Assembly (NCBI GenBank): GCA_047638715.1
Contig: JBLIMK010000025.1
Coordinates: 1 to 35,833 of the forward strand
Length of the DNA stretch: 35,833 nucleotides
Source of the DNA: SHLQ01 sp047638715
GTDB taxonomy: Bacteria > Actinomycetota > Acidimicrobiia > Acidimicrobiales > SHLQ01
Direction: 5' to 3'
This document shows positions 15,085-22,977 of the stretch, one piece after another; positions within the stretch are counted from its first letter, which is position 1; each line of letters begins with the position of its first letter. Under the pieces are notes generated by a model. That model made no database searches and had not been told where the DNA came from. It saw only the letters and a program-made list of their open reading frames with translations. Position numbers and translations under genes: made by a program.

Positions 15085-17580
15085 TCAGCTGGAGTCAGCG
15101 AGGTCGAGCGTCCACGCGCCCGCAGGACGGCGATCACCGATCTCGGTTCGGCCAAACACATACACGATGTCGTTGAATTCATCGATGGTCCACAACTCGG
15201 TGAAGCCATCGGTCCGCAGGTCGGGAGTGGCCCGTGTTGTCCACTGATCGCTCTCGAGGATGTCGGCCGAGATGAGTTCCCAGATCGCGCCATCCCGATC
15301 GTCCGCGACCTCACCAACAACGGTACCCACGGAAATCACTCGCCCGTCCTCGAGCGTGATCACCGATCGTGCGATGCCAGGTCGGTCCGCGCTCACGGGA
15401 AGGAGATGAAACCACCCCTCGTCGCCCAAGGGGTTCGTGACGATCGCGAACGGTGTCTCGCTCTCCCCGGACCCGAGTTGACCCACGGCGACGATTCGGT
15501 TGTCGGCGATGGTCACCGAGTGGAATTCGGCCCCATCCCACGGGCGGAGGAGGTGCGCCCAGGCATCGTCTCGTCGGATGAGCATCACGCCATGGTCGAT
15601 GCCATCTACCTCTTCTCTACCCACAGCGACAGCGAAATCGTCGACTACCGCCAGGTCGTTGAGCACACCTGGTGCGCCCGAATCGACGTCGAACGACTCC
15701 CATTGCGGACTTGCCCAGGACGCGCCTTCGGTCACCTGCCAGAGACCCATGACCTCAGCGCTGTCCTTTGTGCGCTTGCCGGCCACGAGGAAGCTTGTTT
15801 CGCTGTCGGCCGCGACGGCGCGGAGTGAATCGGCCGCAGCACCGGTGAAGCTGCTGTCGATCGATCGCTCGAAGTCGCGCGGATGCGCCCCAATCCAAGA
15901 GATGCCATTCCCACTCGTCTCGCCCGCTACGAGAAACTCTTCACCATCGATGACGCCCACCGACCACAGCCGGCCTCGGCTGTCAGCGGAACCATCGACG
16001 ACCCGGATCGTCGGACCTTCGGTGGCGGCCTTCGCCAAATCTTCCCAGCCCAGCGTCCACACGACGCCATTCTGCTGGTTCGCACCCTCACCATCGCCGG
16101 CCGCCCCGACCATCGTTAGGCCTCCTGAGTTCGCAACCGAGTCGAAGATCACGCCGACAGAACCGAGGGGTGCCGCGAACGCTGGATGTTCGAGCACCGC
16201 GAATTCAGGCTCGCGATCTTCGGCACCGTCATCGTCGTTGAGGTCAGCTGTCGTGACGCCGGGGTCGCCAATGTCGCCATCATCGACGAGTTGGGCCACA
16301 CCGACACCAGCGCCCGCCGCCCCGATGGCGAGCAGAAGGGCAGCAACCCATAACCACCGTCGTCGCCAACGAGGATGTTCCTCTCCAGGGGCAGGATCGA
16401 CCACAGAGAGCGCGTCGTAGTTCGACGGTCGAACGCTCTCGGTTCCAATATTGAGCGATGGCGGGGGAGTCGACGATATGACCGATGTCGTTCGAGTCGG
16501 TCGCTGTTCGGCCACGGTGACGTTCGCATCGATGGACGGCGAGACGTTTGGGGCTTCGGGCACCGACACGATGGGTGCTGCAGGAGCGCCGGAGCTCGCG
16601 ATCGTCGGGTCGATACGAGCCTGTTGCTCGTCGTTCGAGTTCGGCCCCCACAGCGAACTCGGGGCGACGTCGGGGCTGAGTCCTTCGCCCGTTGAGATGG
16701 TCGCAGTTTCGAGAGCGATCGATTGCGTTTCTTCGCCTACGTGGGTGGGTGTCCGTCCGAGCGTGGCCTCGACACTGTTGAGTCGACGCCCGAACGTCTC
16801 CGCGGACTGAGGCCGATCGGCGGGGTCTTTCGCGAGTACCTCGTCGAGGAGATCCGACAATGGCTGGGGAATGTCGAACTGAGCGAGGGGTGGTGCCGGG
16901 TTGTCGAGGATTCGACGGATGATCGTTGCCTTGTTGTCGGCAGCGGCCGAGGTGAACGGTGCTCGTCCGAGCAACATTTCATAGAGCGAAATGCCGAGTT
17001 GGTAGATGTCACCCCTGCCATCGAACGGGTCGTTGTGGAAGATCTCGGGTGGCGTGTACGCAAGCGTGCCAATGATCGACTGTGCGGCGGTGACCTGACT
17101 CTGGCCGACCAGTCGGGCAATCCCGAAGTCGCTCAGCTTCGCGGTGGTGTCTTGGAGAAGAATGTTTGCTGGTTTGACGTCGCGATGTAGCACACCGCTG
17201 CGATGCGCAACGTCGAGAGCCGCGCAGATCTGCACACCGATCTCGACGACATTCGCCCAGTGCAGCGCGCCGCCTTCGTCGATTCGGTCGCGAACCGAGC
17301 CTTCGCCGACGTATTCGAGGACGGTGTAGTGCGAGCCATCCTCGGTCTGTCCATCGTCGAAGACTCCCACGATGTTGGGATGCCCACTGAGCGCTCGCAT
17401 CGTTGTTCGCTCACGTTCGAACCGGCGCACGTCGTCGGGGTTCGATGCATGGTCGTGGAGGACCTTGATCGCGAACTGAAGATCGGTCTCATCTTTGGTA
17501 GCCAGATAGACCGACGCGAAACCGCCGCTTCCCAGCCGGTCGACGATGGTGTAACCCCGAATTATGGGTTGTGCCACCAT
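15085..17580 (-). CDS. Membrane Ser/Thr protein kinase with outer propeller-like domain
   Basis: 831 residues from ATG 17580, which has AAAGGA before it; the frame could run 22 codons further but without homology. Kinase domain 1-270: glycine loop LGSGGFASVY (16-25), Lys39 in FAIKV, catalytic HRDVKPAN (132-139), SDFGIARL (150-157), GTLAYTPPE (171-179). A Pro/Ser/Thr-rich linker (about 280-405) leads to one membrane span RRRWLWVAALLLAIGAAGAG (about 407-430). The outer 400 residues show six to seven repeats that end in a VAVG/VAG strand (for example DNRIVAVGQ, DGRVISVGT, DIVYVFGR), which looks like a beta-propeller. No PASTA repeats. It would sense something outside the cell and phosphorylate cytoplasmic targets on Ser/Thr. 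It is divergent from the ABC exporter genes. Confidence 0.93.
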   Translation of the reverse strand: MVAQPIIRGYTIVDRLGSGGFASVYLATKDETDLQFAIKVLHDHASNPDDVRRFERERTTMRALSGHPNIVGVFDDGQTEDGSHYTVLEYVGEGSVRDRIDEGGALHWANVVEIGVQICAALDVAHRSGVLHRDVKPANILLQDTTAKLSDFGIARLVGQSQVTAAQSIIGTLAYTPPEIFHNDPFDGRGDIYQLGISLYEMLLGRAPFTSAAADNKATIIRRILDNPAPPLAQFDIPQPLSDLLDEVLAKDPADRPQSAETFGRRLNSVEATLGRTPTHVGEETQSIALETATISTGEGLSPDVAPSSLWGPNSNDEQQARIDPTIASSGAPAAPIVSVPEAPNVSPSIDANVTVAEQRPTRTTSVISSTPPPSLNIGTESVRPSNYDALSVVDPAPGEEHPRWRRRWLWVAALLLAIGAAGAGVGVAQLVDDGDIGDPGVTTADLNDDDGAEDREPEFAVLEHPAFAAPLGSVGVIFDSVANSGGLTMVGAAGDGEGANQQNGVVWTLGWEDLAKAATEGPTIRVVDGSADSRGRLWSVGVIDGEEFLVAGETSGNGISWIGAHPRDFERSIDSSFTGAAADSLRAVAADSETSFLVAGKRTKDSAEVMGLWQVTEGASWASPQWESFDVDSGAPGVLNDLAVVDDFAVAVGREEVDGIDHGVMLIRRDDAWAHLLRPWDGAEFHSVTIADNRIVAVGQLGSGESETPFAIVTNPLGDEGWFHLLPVSADRPGIARSVITLEDGRVISVGTVVGEVADDRDGAIWELISADILESDQWTTRATPDLRTDGFTELWTIDEFNDIVYVFGRTEIGDRRPAGAWTLDLADSS

Positions 17581-17675
17581 TCGTCCTTTCGCCGCGCTAG
17601 GTACTGATCGAGCACTGAGTCTTGCACGTTTGGCGGTCTGCTCCACTGCGTGTTCGACCGGATCGTTTCCCTCCT

Positions 17676-19472
17676 ATGGTGAATGCGGTGGGTCCTATTG
17701 GTGCGCTGATCGAGTTGGTCAAGCGCTTAGAACCTCAACAGCGCCGGCTTCTCTTCCTCGGACAGCTCTGCATAATCGCTTCGGTCGTGCTCGAACTGCT
17801 TATTCCTCAGCAGATTCAACGCATCATCGACGATGGAATCCGGAACGAAGATGTTGGCGTAATCGTTGCCACGTCCGGCCTGATGCTCGCCTTCACGGTC
17901 GGCTCGGCTGCCTTCGCCATTTGCGCTGCGTGGATTGGTTCGAAGGTGACAACCCAGGCGGCGCATGCGCTTCGAATGTCCGTCTACGAGAGAGTCACGG
18001 AGCTGTCGTTCGGTGACCTCGATCGGTTCAAGACGGGGCCGCTCCTCGTTCGGCTGACGAGCGACATCGCGATCGTAAGAAACGGGTTTCTCGTCGGGGC
18101 CTCAATGATCATCCGCGCACCGGTGATGCTGATCGGAGCTGTCGGGCTCGTGGCGTTCGAGACCCCGCAGTTGCTGCTCCCGACAGTATTTGTCGTGGGC
18201 GCGATGTCGCTGCTGATCTTGGTGGTCGTGCCAAGTCTGACGCCACTCTATGCCGCTCAGCAAAATCGTCTCGATCGACTGAACACGGTGCTGCAGGAGA
18301 ACTTGGCCGGCGTGCAGGTCGTGAAGAACTTCGTACGCCAGCCCCTCGAGATCGAGCGCTACACCGAGCGCAACGACGATCTCTACACGGCCTCGATGCG
18401 GCCAGCCCGTCGGGCAGCGATTCTTGAACCGAGCTTTCTCACGATGTTGTATCTCGCGATTGCCGGGGCGCTGATTCTCACGGGCCGCTCGGCGACCACG
18501 TTCCTCACCGCCGGTGAACTCGCGACCTTCTTCAATTATCTCTTGACCGCAATGTTGCCGATCGCGTTCCTCGGGTTCGTTCTGCCAGAACTTGGTCGTA
18601 TGGCAACGTCGCTTGAGCGATTCAGAGACATCGAGAACGCACAACCCGATGTCCTTGAGTCAAGTGACCCGACACTGCTCGACCACCTCGACGGATCGGT
18701 CGAGTTCGATCACGTGACGATGCACTATCTCGATTCGAGCGGTCAGCCATCGGGCGATCCTGTCCTCGAGGACGTTTCCTTTCGAATCGAAGCCGGCGAG
18801 ACGGTCGTGCTCCTCGGCTCGACCGGATCGGGTAAGACCTCGCTGATCAGCTGCATCCCACGCTTCTACGACGTGAGTAGCGGATCGGTGCGCCTCGACG
18901 GGCACGATGTTCGCGATCTCCGGCTTCAGGACATTCGCAGCAACGTCGCGGTCGCGCTTCAAGAAGCGAGCATCTTCACCGGGTCGATTGAGCAGAACAT
19001 CGCAATGGGCTCGGCCGACGCCACCCGGGAGCAAATCATCGAGGCCGCCAAAGCAGCTGATGCGAGTGCCTTTATTGATTCCCTCGACCGCGGCTACGAA
19101 GCCGGCATGAACGAGAAGGGCAACAACCTCTCGGGCGGACAGCGCCAACGTGTCGCACTCGCCCGCGCTCTCGTCTCCGACCCCTCGATCCTGATTCTCG
19201 ATGACACGACCTCTGCCGTGGATGTCGCAACCGAGGCTCGTATTCAGGAGAGGTTGGCCGAACAGTTCGCAGATATCACGGTGATCATGGTGGCCCAACG
19301 GGTCTCTGCGGCGCTGAGCGCTGATCGGATCCTGCTGCTCGATAATGGCCGCCTGGTCGGAAACGGCACACACGACCAACTCCTGGCGTCGAACGAGCTG
19401 TATCGCACGATCGTCGAGAGCCAGCTCGGTCCGCTCGACGAGGTTGAAGCGCTGCTTGGAGATCGGCCATGA
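17676..19472 (+). CDS. ABC exporter subunit with degenerate ATPase site
   Basis: 598 residues, membrane domain then nucleotide-binding domain. Walker A GSTGSGKT (about 381-388), signature NLSGGQRQR (about 484-491). Walker B reads ILILDDTTSAVD, with Asp in place of the catalytic Glu, and the switch residue is Gln in VAQRVSAAL instead of His. This is the 'degenerate' partner as in TM287 or BmrC-type heterodimers. I start at ATG 17676 (MVNAVGPIG); no ribosome binding site is visible, and an upstream start at 17622 would add an unlikely tail. The next gene overlaps by ATGA and is the catalytic partner. Substrate unknown: drugs, lipids or peptides are all exported by this class. Confidence 0.92.
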   Translation: MVNAVGPIGALIELVKRLEPQQRRLLFLGQLCIIASVVLELLIPQQIQRIIDDGIRNEDVGVIVATSGLMLAFTVGSAAFAICAAWIGSKVTTQAAHALRMSVYERVTELSFGDLDRFKTGPLLVRLTSDIAIVRNGFLVGASMIIRAPVMLIGAVGLVAFETPQLLLPTVFVVGAMSLLILVVVPSLTPLYAAQQNRLDRLNTVLQENLAGVQVVKNFVRQPLEIERYTERNDDLYTASMRPARRAAILEPSFLTMLYLAIAGALILTGRSATTFLTAGELATFFNYLLTAMLPIAFLGFVLPELGRMATSLERFRDIENAQPDVLESSDPTLLDHLDGSVEFDHVTMHYLDSSGQPSGDPVLEDVSFRIEAGETVVLLGSTGSGKTSLISCIPRFYDVSSGSVRLDGHDVRDLRLQDIRSNVAVALQEASIFTGSIEQNIAMGSADATREQIIEAAKAADASAFIDSLDRGYEAGMNEKGNNLSGGQRQRVALARALVSDPSILILDDTTSAVDVATEARIQERLAEQFADITVIMVAQRVSAALSADRILLLDNGRLVGNGTHDQLLASNELYRTIVESQLGPLDEVEALLGDRP

Positions 19473-21256
19473 CCGCGTCTCGGTCCGATTCCTCCACGAC
19501 CGCTGGACGGCAAGTCCCGCCCGACGGCACCCTGAAGACCCTCCGACGCTTGTCGCGTTACCTCTTCCTTCGTCCCTTCGTCACGAGCGCAGCCGCCCTT
19601 CTTCTCATCACCGCACTTCTTATGCACTCGGTTCAACCACTGCTGTTCGGTCGAGCGGTGAACGACGTCGCCAATGGGAAGACGGACACACTTGGACGAC
19701 AGGCGATCGTCATCGTCGTTCTCGCTCTCCTCACCTGGATGATGCGCTGGGCGGCGGCAAACCTGGTCGCCATTTCAGCCCAGACAGCTATGCACGAACT
19801 GCGTCTGCGGCTGTTCGAGAAGATGCAGACACTGTCGTTGGGGTTTCACGAGAGCCGATCGACCGGTGAGCTGATGAGTCGGATCACGTCGGACACCGAG
19901 GTGATCAACACCTTCTTGTCGGCATCGCTGTTTGGAATTGTCTCGGCGGTGATTCAAATCGTGGCCGTAACGATTCTGATGCTCTTCGTGGACATCCCAC
20001 TTGCGATCGTTGTCATCGTGCTTGCGCCAGTTTCGCTTCTCGTGATGGGTCTGGTCGGGAAACGTGCAGCGAAGAACTATGGCGCGCTTCAAAAGTCGGT
20101 CGGCCACATCAACGGGTACCTGGAAGAGCGTGTAACCGGCCAGAAAACTCTGCAGGCGTACGGCCAATCGGGCGCTTCGGTCGATGAGCTACGCATCGTT
20201 TCCGAAGATGCTCGCGATTCGGATCAGAAAGCGTCCTTCCTCGCTTTCACTGTTATGCCGTTGGTTCGTCTCGTATCGAATGCCGACGTCGCTTTCCTCG
20301 CGATGTTCGGTGGCATTCGTGTAGTCCGTGGTGCGACCAGCATTGGTTCGGTCGTGTCTTTCCTTGGTTTCGCTCAGCAGTTCGCTGCCCCGATCGGACA
20401 GATATCGCGGTCGATGAATCAGGCGATCCAAGCATCGGCCGGTGCAGCCCGAGTCTTCGACCTGCTCGACGAGGTTCCTGCGATTTCCGATAGCCCCGAT
20501 GCACGACCGATCGAGCGAGCACACGGCGATGTTGTATTCGATGCGGTCGACTTCAGCTATGTCGAGAACCAGCAGATCTTGTTCGACAACTCCTTTCATG
20601 CCGAACCTGGCGAAATGATCGGACTGATTGGGCCGACCGGTGCAGGAAAGTCGACGATCATCAATCTGATCGGACGGTTCTATGAAATCGATGACGGAGA
20701 GATTCGCCTCGATGGGGAACCGATCATCGAGCTGAAGGTCGATGACCTCCGGCTTCGGGCAGCCGTTGTGCTGCAGACCCCGTTCTTGTTTAGCGAATCG
20801 ATCATGTACAACCTCAAATATGGGCGCAGCGATGCGACCGATGAAGAGTGCGTGGCCGCGGCAAAGGACGCGAATGCACATGGCTTTATCAGCCGACTAC
20901 CCGACGGCTATGACTCGGTTCTCGCGGAGAGCGGCAACAACCTCTCCCAGGGGCAACGTCAGCTCTTGACCATCGCTCGGGCGATCGTGGCACAGCCGGA
21001 CGTACTCATTTTGGACGAGGCGACCTCGTCGGTCGACACGCGGACCGAACGTGAGATCCAGGTCGCGATGCGACGGCTGATGGAAGGCCGGACGTCATTC
21101 GTAATTGCACACCGCTTGTCGACGGTCCGAGACGCCGACCGGATCATTGCGCTCGACAATGGCCGAATTCAGGAGTCGGGCACGCACGAAGAGCTCATGG
21201 CTGCCGAGGGTTTCTACTACCGGCTCTTCATGGAGCAATTCCACCGCATCAACTGA
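19469..21256 (+). CDS. ABC exporter subunit with canonical ATPase site
   Basis: 595 residues: six predicted membrane helices, then the ATPase domain. Walker A GPTGAGKS (388-395), signature NLSQGQRQLL (491-500), Walker B LILDEATSSVD with catalytic Glu517, and switch His548 in VIAHRLSTV. It supplies the hydrolytic residues missing in the upstream subunit, so the two form a heterodimeric multidrug-type exporter in the cytoplasmic membrane. The N-terminal 25 residues are polar and disordered. The ATG overlaps the previous stop. A REP-like hairpin follows 26 bases after the stop and may end the transcript. Confidence 0.93.
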   Translation: MTASRSDSSTTAGRQVPPDGTLKTLRRLSRYLFLRPFVTSAAALLLITALLMHSVQPLLFGRAVNDVANGKTDTLGRQAIVIVVLALLTWMMRWAAANLVAISAQTAMHELRLRLFEKMQTLSLGFHESRSTGELMSRITSDTEVINTFLSASLFGIVSAVIQIVAVTILMLFVDIPLAIVVIVLAPVSLLVMGLVGKRAAKNYGALQKSVGHINGYLEERVTGQKTLQAYGQSGASVDELRIVSEDARDSDQKASFLAFTVMPLVRLVSNADVAFLAMFGGIRVVRGATSIGSVVSFLGFAQQFAAPIGQISRSMNQAIQASAGAARVFDLLDEVPAISDSPDARPIERAHGDVVFDAVDFSYVENQQILFDNSFHAEPGEMIGLIGPTGAGKSTIINLIGRFYEIDDGEIRLDGEPIIELKVDDLRLRAAVVLQTPFLFSESIMYNLKYGRSDATDEECVAAAKDANAHGFISRLPDGYDSVLAESGNNLSQGQRQLLTIARAIVAQPDVLILDEATSSVDTRTEREIQVAMRRLMEGRTSFVIAHRLSTVRDADRIIALDNGRIQESGTHEELMAAEGFYYRLFMEQFHRIN

Positions 21257-21282
21257 CCAGACAAATCGCGCAACATGTACTG

Positions 21283-21322
21283 CTGGGTCTGACCCCAAAC
21301 AGCCTTTTGGGGTCAGACCCAG
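21283..21322. repeat. REP-like hairpin with GGGGTCAGACCC core
   Basis: 17 perfectly paired bases (21283-21299 with 21306-21322) around a CAGCCT loop. The arm reads TGGGGTCAGACCCAG and shares GGGGTCAG with the ends of the transposase element (GGGGTCAGGTC). It sits between the convergent ABC exporter and HEAT-repeat genes, 26 bases after one stop and 17 before the other, where it could also act as a two-way terminator. Confidence 0.75.
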
Positions 21323-21338
21323 ATGCGTGCGAGCTGGG

Positions 21339-21914
21339 TCAGAGGAGGTCTTCGGCTGCTTGGCGGACCTGTCGGTCGCGGTCTTTCGTCGCTCGTTCGA
21401 GCGCTAAAGCAACTTCGGGGGTGTCGAACGGGGCCAGCGCGAGAACTGCTCGTCGCCGGACGGGTGCGCGGTCCTCGAGCCCAGCCAGGATCGCTGGTAG
21501 GCCGGCATCGGAACCGATCGCGCCGAGGGCTGCGATTGCTGCCTCGCGGCAGATAGAAATTTCGTGGGTTGTACCGACCAACGACAACACCGCCACTGTC
21601 TCGGGAGAACCATCTTCACGTTCCCCAAGGGCCCAGGCGGCGGTCTCGACGACGAGATCATCGGCATCGCCGAGCAGACCCGTGAGCCCGATCGGCGTTC
21701 GCTGAATAGACACCTCGATTGCGCGGCACCGAACATCGCGATCCGGGTCGAGAAGGGCTGTCCGAATGTTGTCCTCCGTGAGCGCACGAACGCGGTCGAG
21801 GGAGCCGAGTGCAAGGATGCGAATCGATGGGTTGTCCGCGTCGAGCGAGTGTTGGAGCGCGGGCACATCGCCGGTGGATTCGGCAAGGATGAGATCGGAT
21901 CGAGAAACGTTCAT
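21339..21914 (-). CDS. HEAT-repeat protein
   Basis: 191 residues made of about five helical HEAT/PBS-lyase-type repeats: SIRILALGSLDRV, DVRCRAIEVSIQR, LVVETAAWALGE, ICREAAIAALGAIG, PVRRRAVLALAPFD and QVRQAAEDLL. Such repeats form a curved solenoid that binds other proteins. No catalytic domain, signal peptide or membrane segment. The start ATG 21914 is divergent from the gene at 22002 and shares the intergenic space that carries its promoter. The partner is unknown. Confidence 0.8.
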   Translation of the reverse strand: MNVSRSDLILAESTGDVPALQHSLDADNPSIRILALGSLDRVRALTEDNIRTALLDPDRDVRCRAIEVSIQRTPIGLTGLLGDADDLVVETAAWALGEREDGSPETVAVLSLVGTTHEISICREAAIAALGAIGSDAGLPAILAGLEDRAPVRRRAVLALAPFDTPEVALALERATKDRDRQVRQAAEDLL

Positions 21915-21962
21915 GCGGCAGCCGCCGATCCTGGTTGCTCAATTCGAAGGGGGATGTACCGA

Positions 21963-21990
21963 TTGACATCCAGACAAACGCAGATATATC
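21963..21990 (+). promoter_or_regulatory. Promoter upstream of the 198-residue unknown gene
   Basis: TTGACA at 21963-21968, a 16-base spacer and TATATC at 21985-21990. The predicted transcription start falls at about 21996-21998, within a few bases of the ATG at 22002, so the mRNA would be almost leaderless even though GGAG lies at 21992-21995. Confidence 0.6.
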
Positions 21991-22001
21991 TGGAGCGAGA
22001 C

Positions 22002-22598
22002 ATGTCGTACATAGTGGTGTATCAGCGGGCCGATGGCTCGTCTGGCGCGGAAGAGTGTGCCGATCTCGATCTCGCGGTCGTGGCTGCCGAGCGGCTTCGC
22101 AACGTCGACTCGGTCGAACGCCCCCGCATCTTCAAGACGGCAGAGATCACCTACGACTTCCGTCCGTACTACCGAGTCGAGGTCACTGGACCCGCGCTCG
22201 AGCCCGAATTGACACAGCCTTCACCGTGGCCCTCAGCCGTTGCTCCTACTGTCGTGCCCGACGCCGAGCCCTCGCTGACCCACGCAACCGTTGAGGACGT
22301 CTTTGGCACGGCGCCAGCCCCGGTACCGGTCGAGGTGGATCCGATCCAGGCCGAGTCGATCTCGGTCGAACCCGAAATTCTCGACGAAGAGCCCGCCGCC
22401 GAGGCGATCGTGGCTGATGACCCAGCGCCCGAGCCCGCCCCAGATCCACCCGCTGACGTCGAGTCGGCGTCGGTGAGCAAGGGTTTGTTCTCGCCGCACA
22501 GCGTTCCCGAGCCGACACAAGACTTCCCAGCCGTCACACAGATCGCTGACGAGGAAGATGATGTGCCACCACCTCGCCGAGGCCTCTTCGGCCGCTAG
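22002..22598 (+). CDS. Unknown protein with small folded head and long Pro/Ala/Glu-rich tail
   Basis: 198 residues. The first 65 (SYIVVYQRADGSSGAEECADLDLAVVAAERLRN ... ITYDFRPYYRVEV) look like one alpha/beta domain; the rest is an acidic, proline-rich, probably unfolded tail that ends in a basic PPPRRGLFGR. I do not recognise a named family. ATG 22002 is chosen because of the TTGACA promoter just upstream and GGAG at 21992; the longer open frame from 21564 runs through the HEAT-repeat gene on the other strand. No membrane segment. The tail may serve as a flexible linker or binding platform. Converges with the small membrane protein at 22626. Confidence 0.7.
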   Translation: MSYIVVYQRADGSSGAEECADLDLAVVAAERLRNVDSVERPRIFKTAEITYDFRPYYRVEVTGPALEPELTQPSPWPSAVAPTVVPDAEPSLTHATVEDVFGTAPAPVPVEVDPIQAESISVEPEILDEEPAAEAIVADDPAPEPAPDPPADVESASVSKGLFSPHSVPEPTQDFPAVTQIADEEDDVPPPRRGLFGR

Positions 22599-22625
22599 CG
22601 GTCTCTCGCGAGCAGCAGCTACCGC

Positions 22626-22907
22626 TTAGCTACTGATCGCCTGTTCCAGCAAGAAGCCGACCACGAGAATGAACGAGCCGATCAACCCGGCCACCGCTAC
22701 GCCGAGAAATACGAGCAGCGCGACCAGCGAAAATATCGAGGTCATGCGCCGCAGAATCGATGGGTATGCGTCGGCCCCGTATTCGGCTTGCGAAGCCGGT
22801 TGAAATCCGATTCCGAGTTTCTGGAGGACGTTAGGTTCCGGCTTTGGCTCGACGGGAAGTTGTCGAGGTGAGGTCGGGTTCTCGTCTTGTCGTGCGATGC
22901 TTGTCAT
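22626..22907 (-). CDS. Small membrane protein of unknown function
   Basis: 93 residues. The N-terminal 50 are polar and proline-rich (ENPTSPRQLPVEPKPEPN), then LRRMTSIFSLVALLVFLGVAVAGLIGSFILVVGFLLEQAISS forms one long or two short membrane helices to the C-terminus. No family recognised. Divergent from the PDZ/Lon-like protease gene at 22978, with 70 bases between them. Length, clean hydrophobic pattern and placement support a real gene; the ribosome binding site is weak. Confidence 0.65.
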   Translation of the reverse strand: MTSIARQDENPTSPRQLPVEPKPEPNVLQKLGIGFQPASQAEYGADAYPSILRRMTSIFSLVALLVFLGVAVAGLIGSFILVVGFLLEQAISS

Positions 22908-22977
22908 GTGAACCGAGATTCCTCATCGGAGGCCAAACAATTCGTCGGGTACGACTGTTTGGCAGGAGTATTACTGC

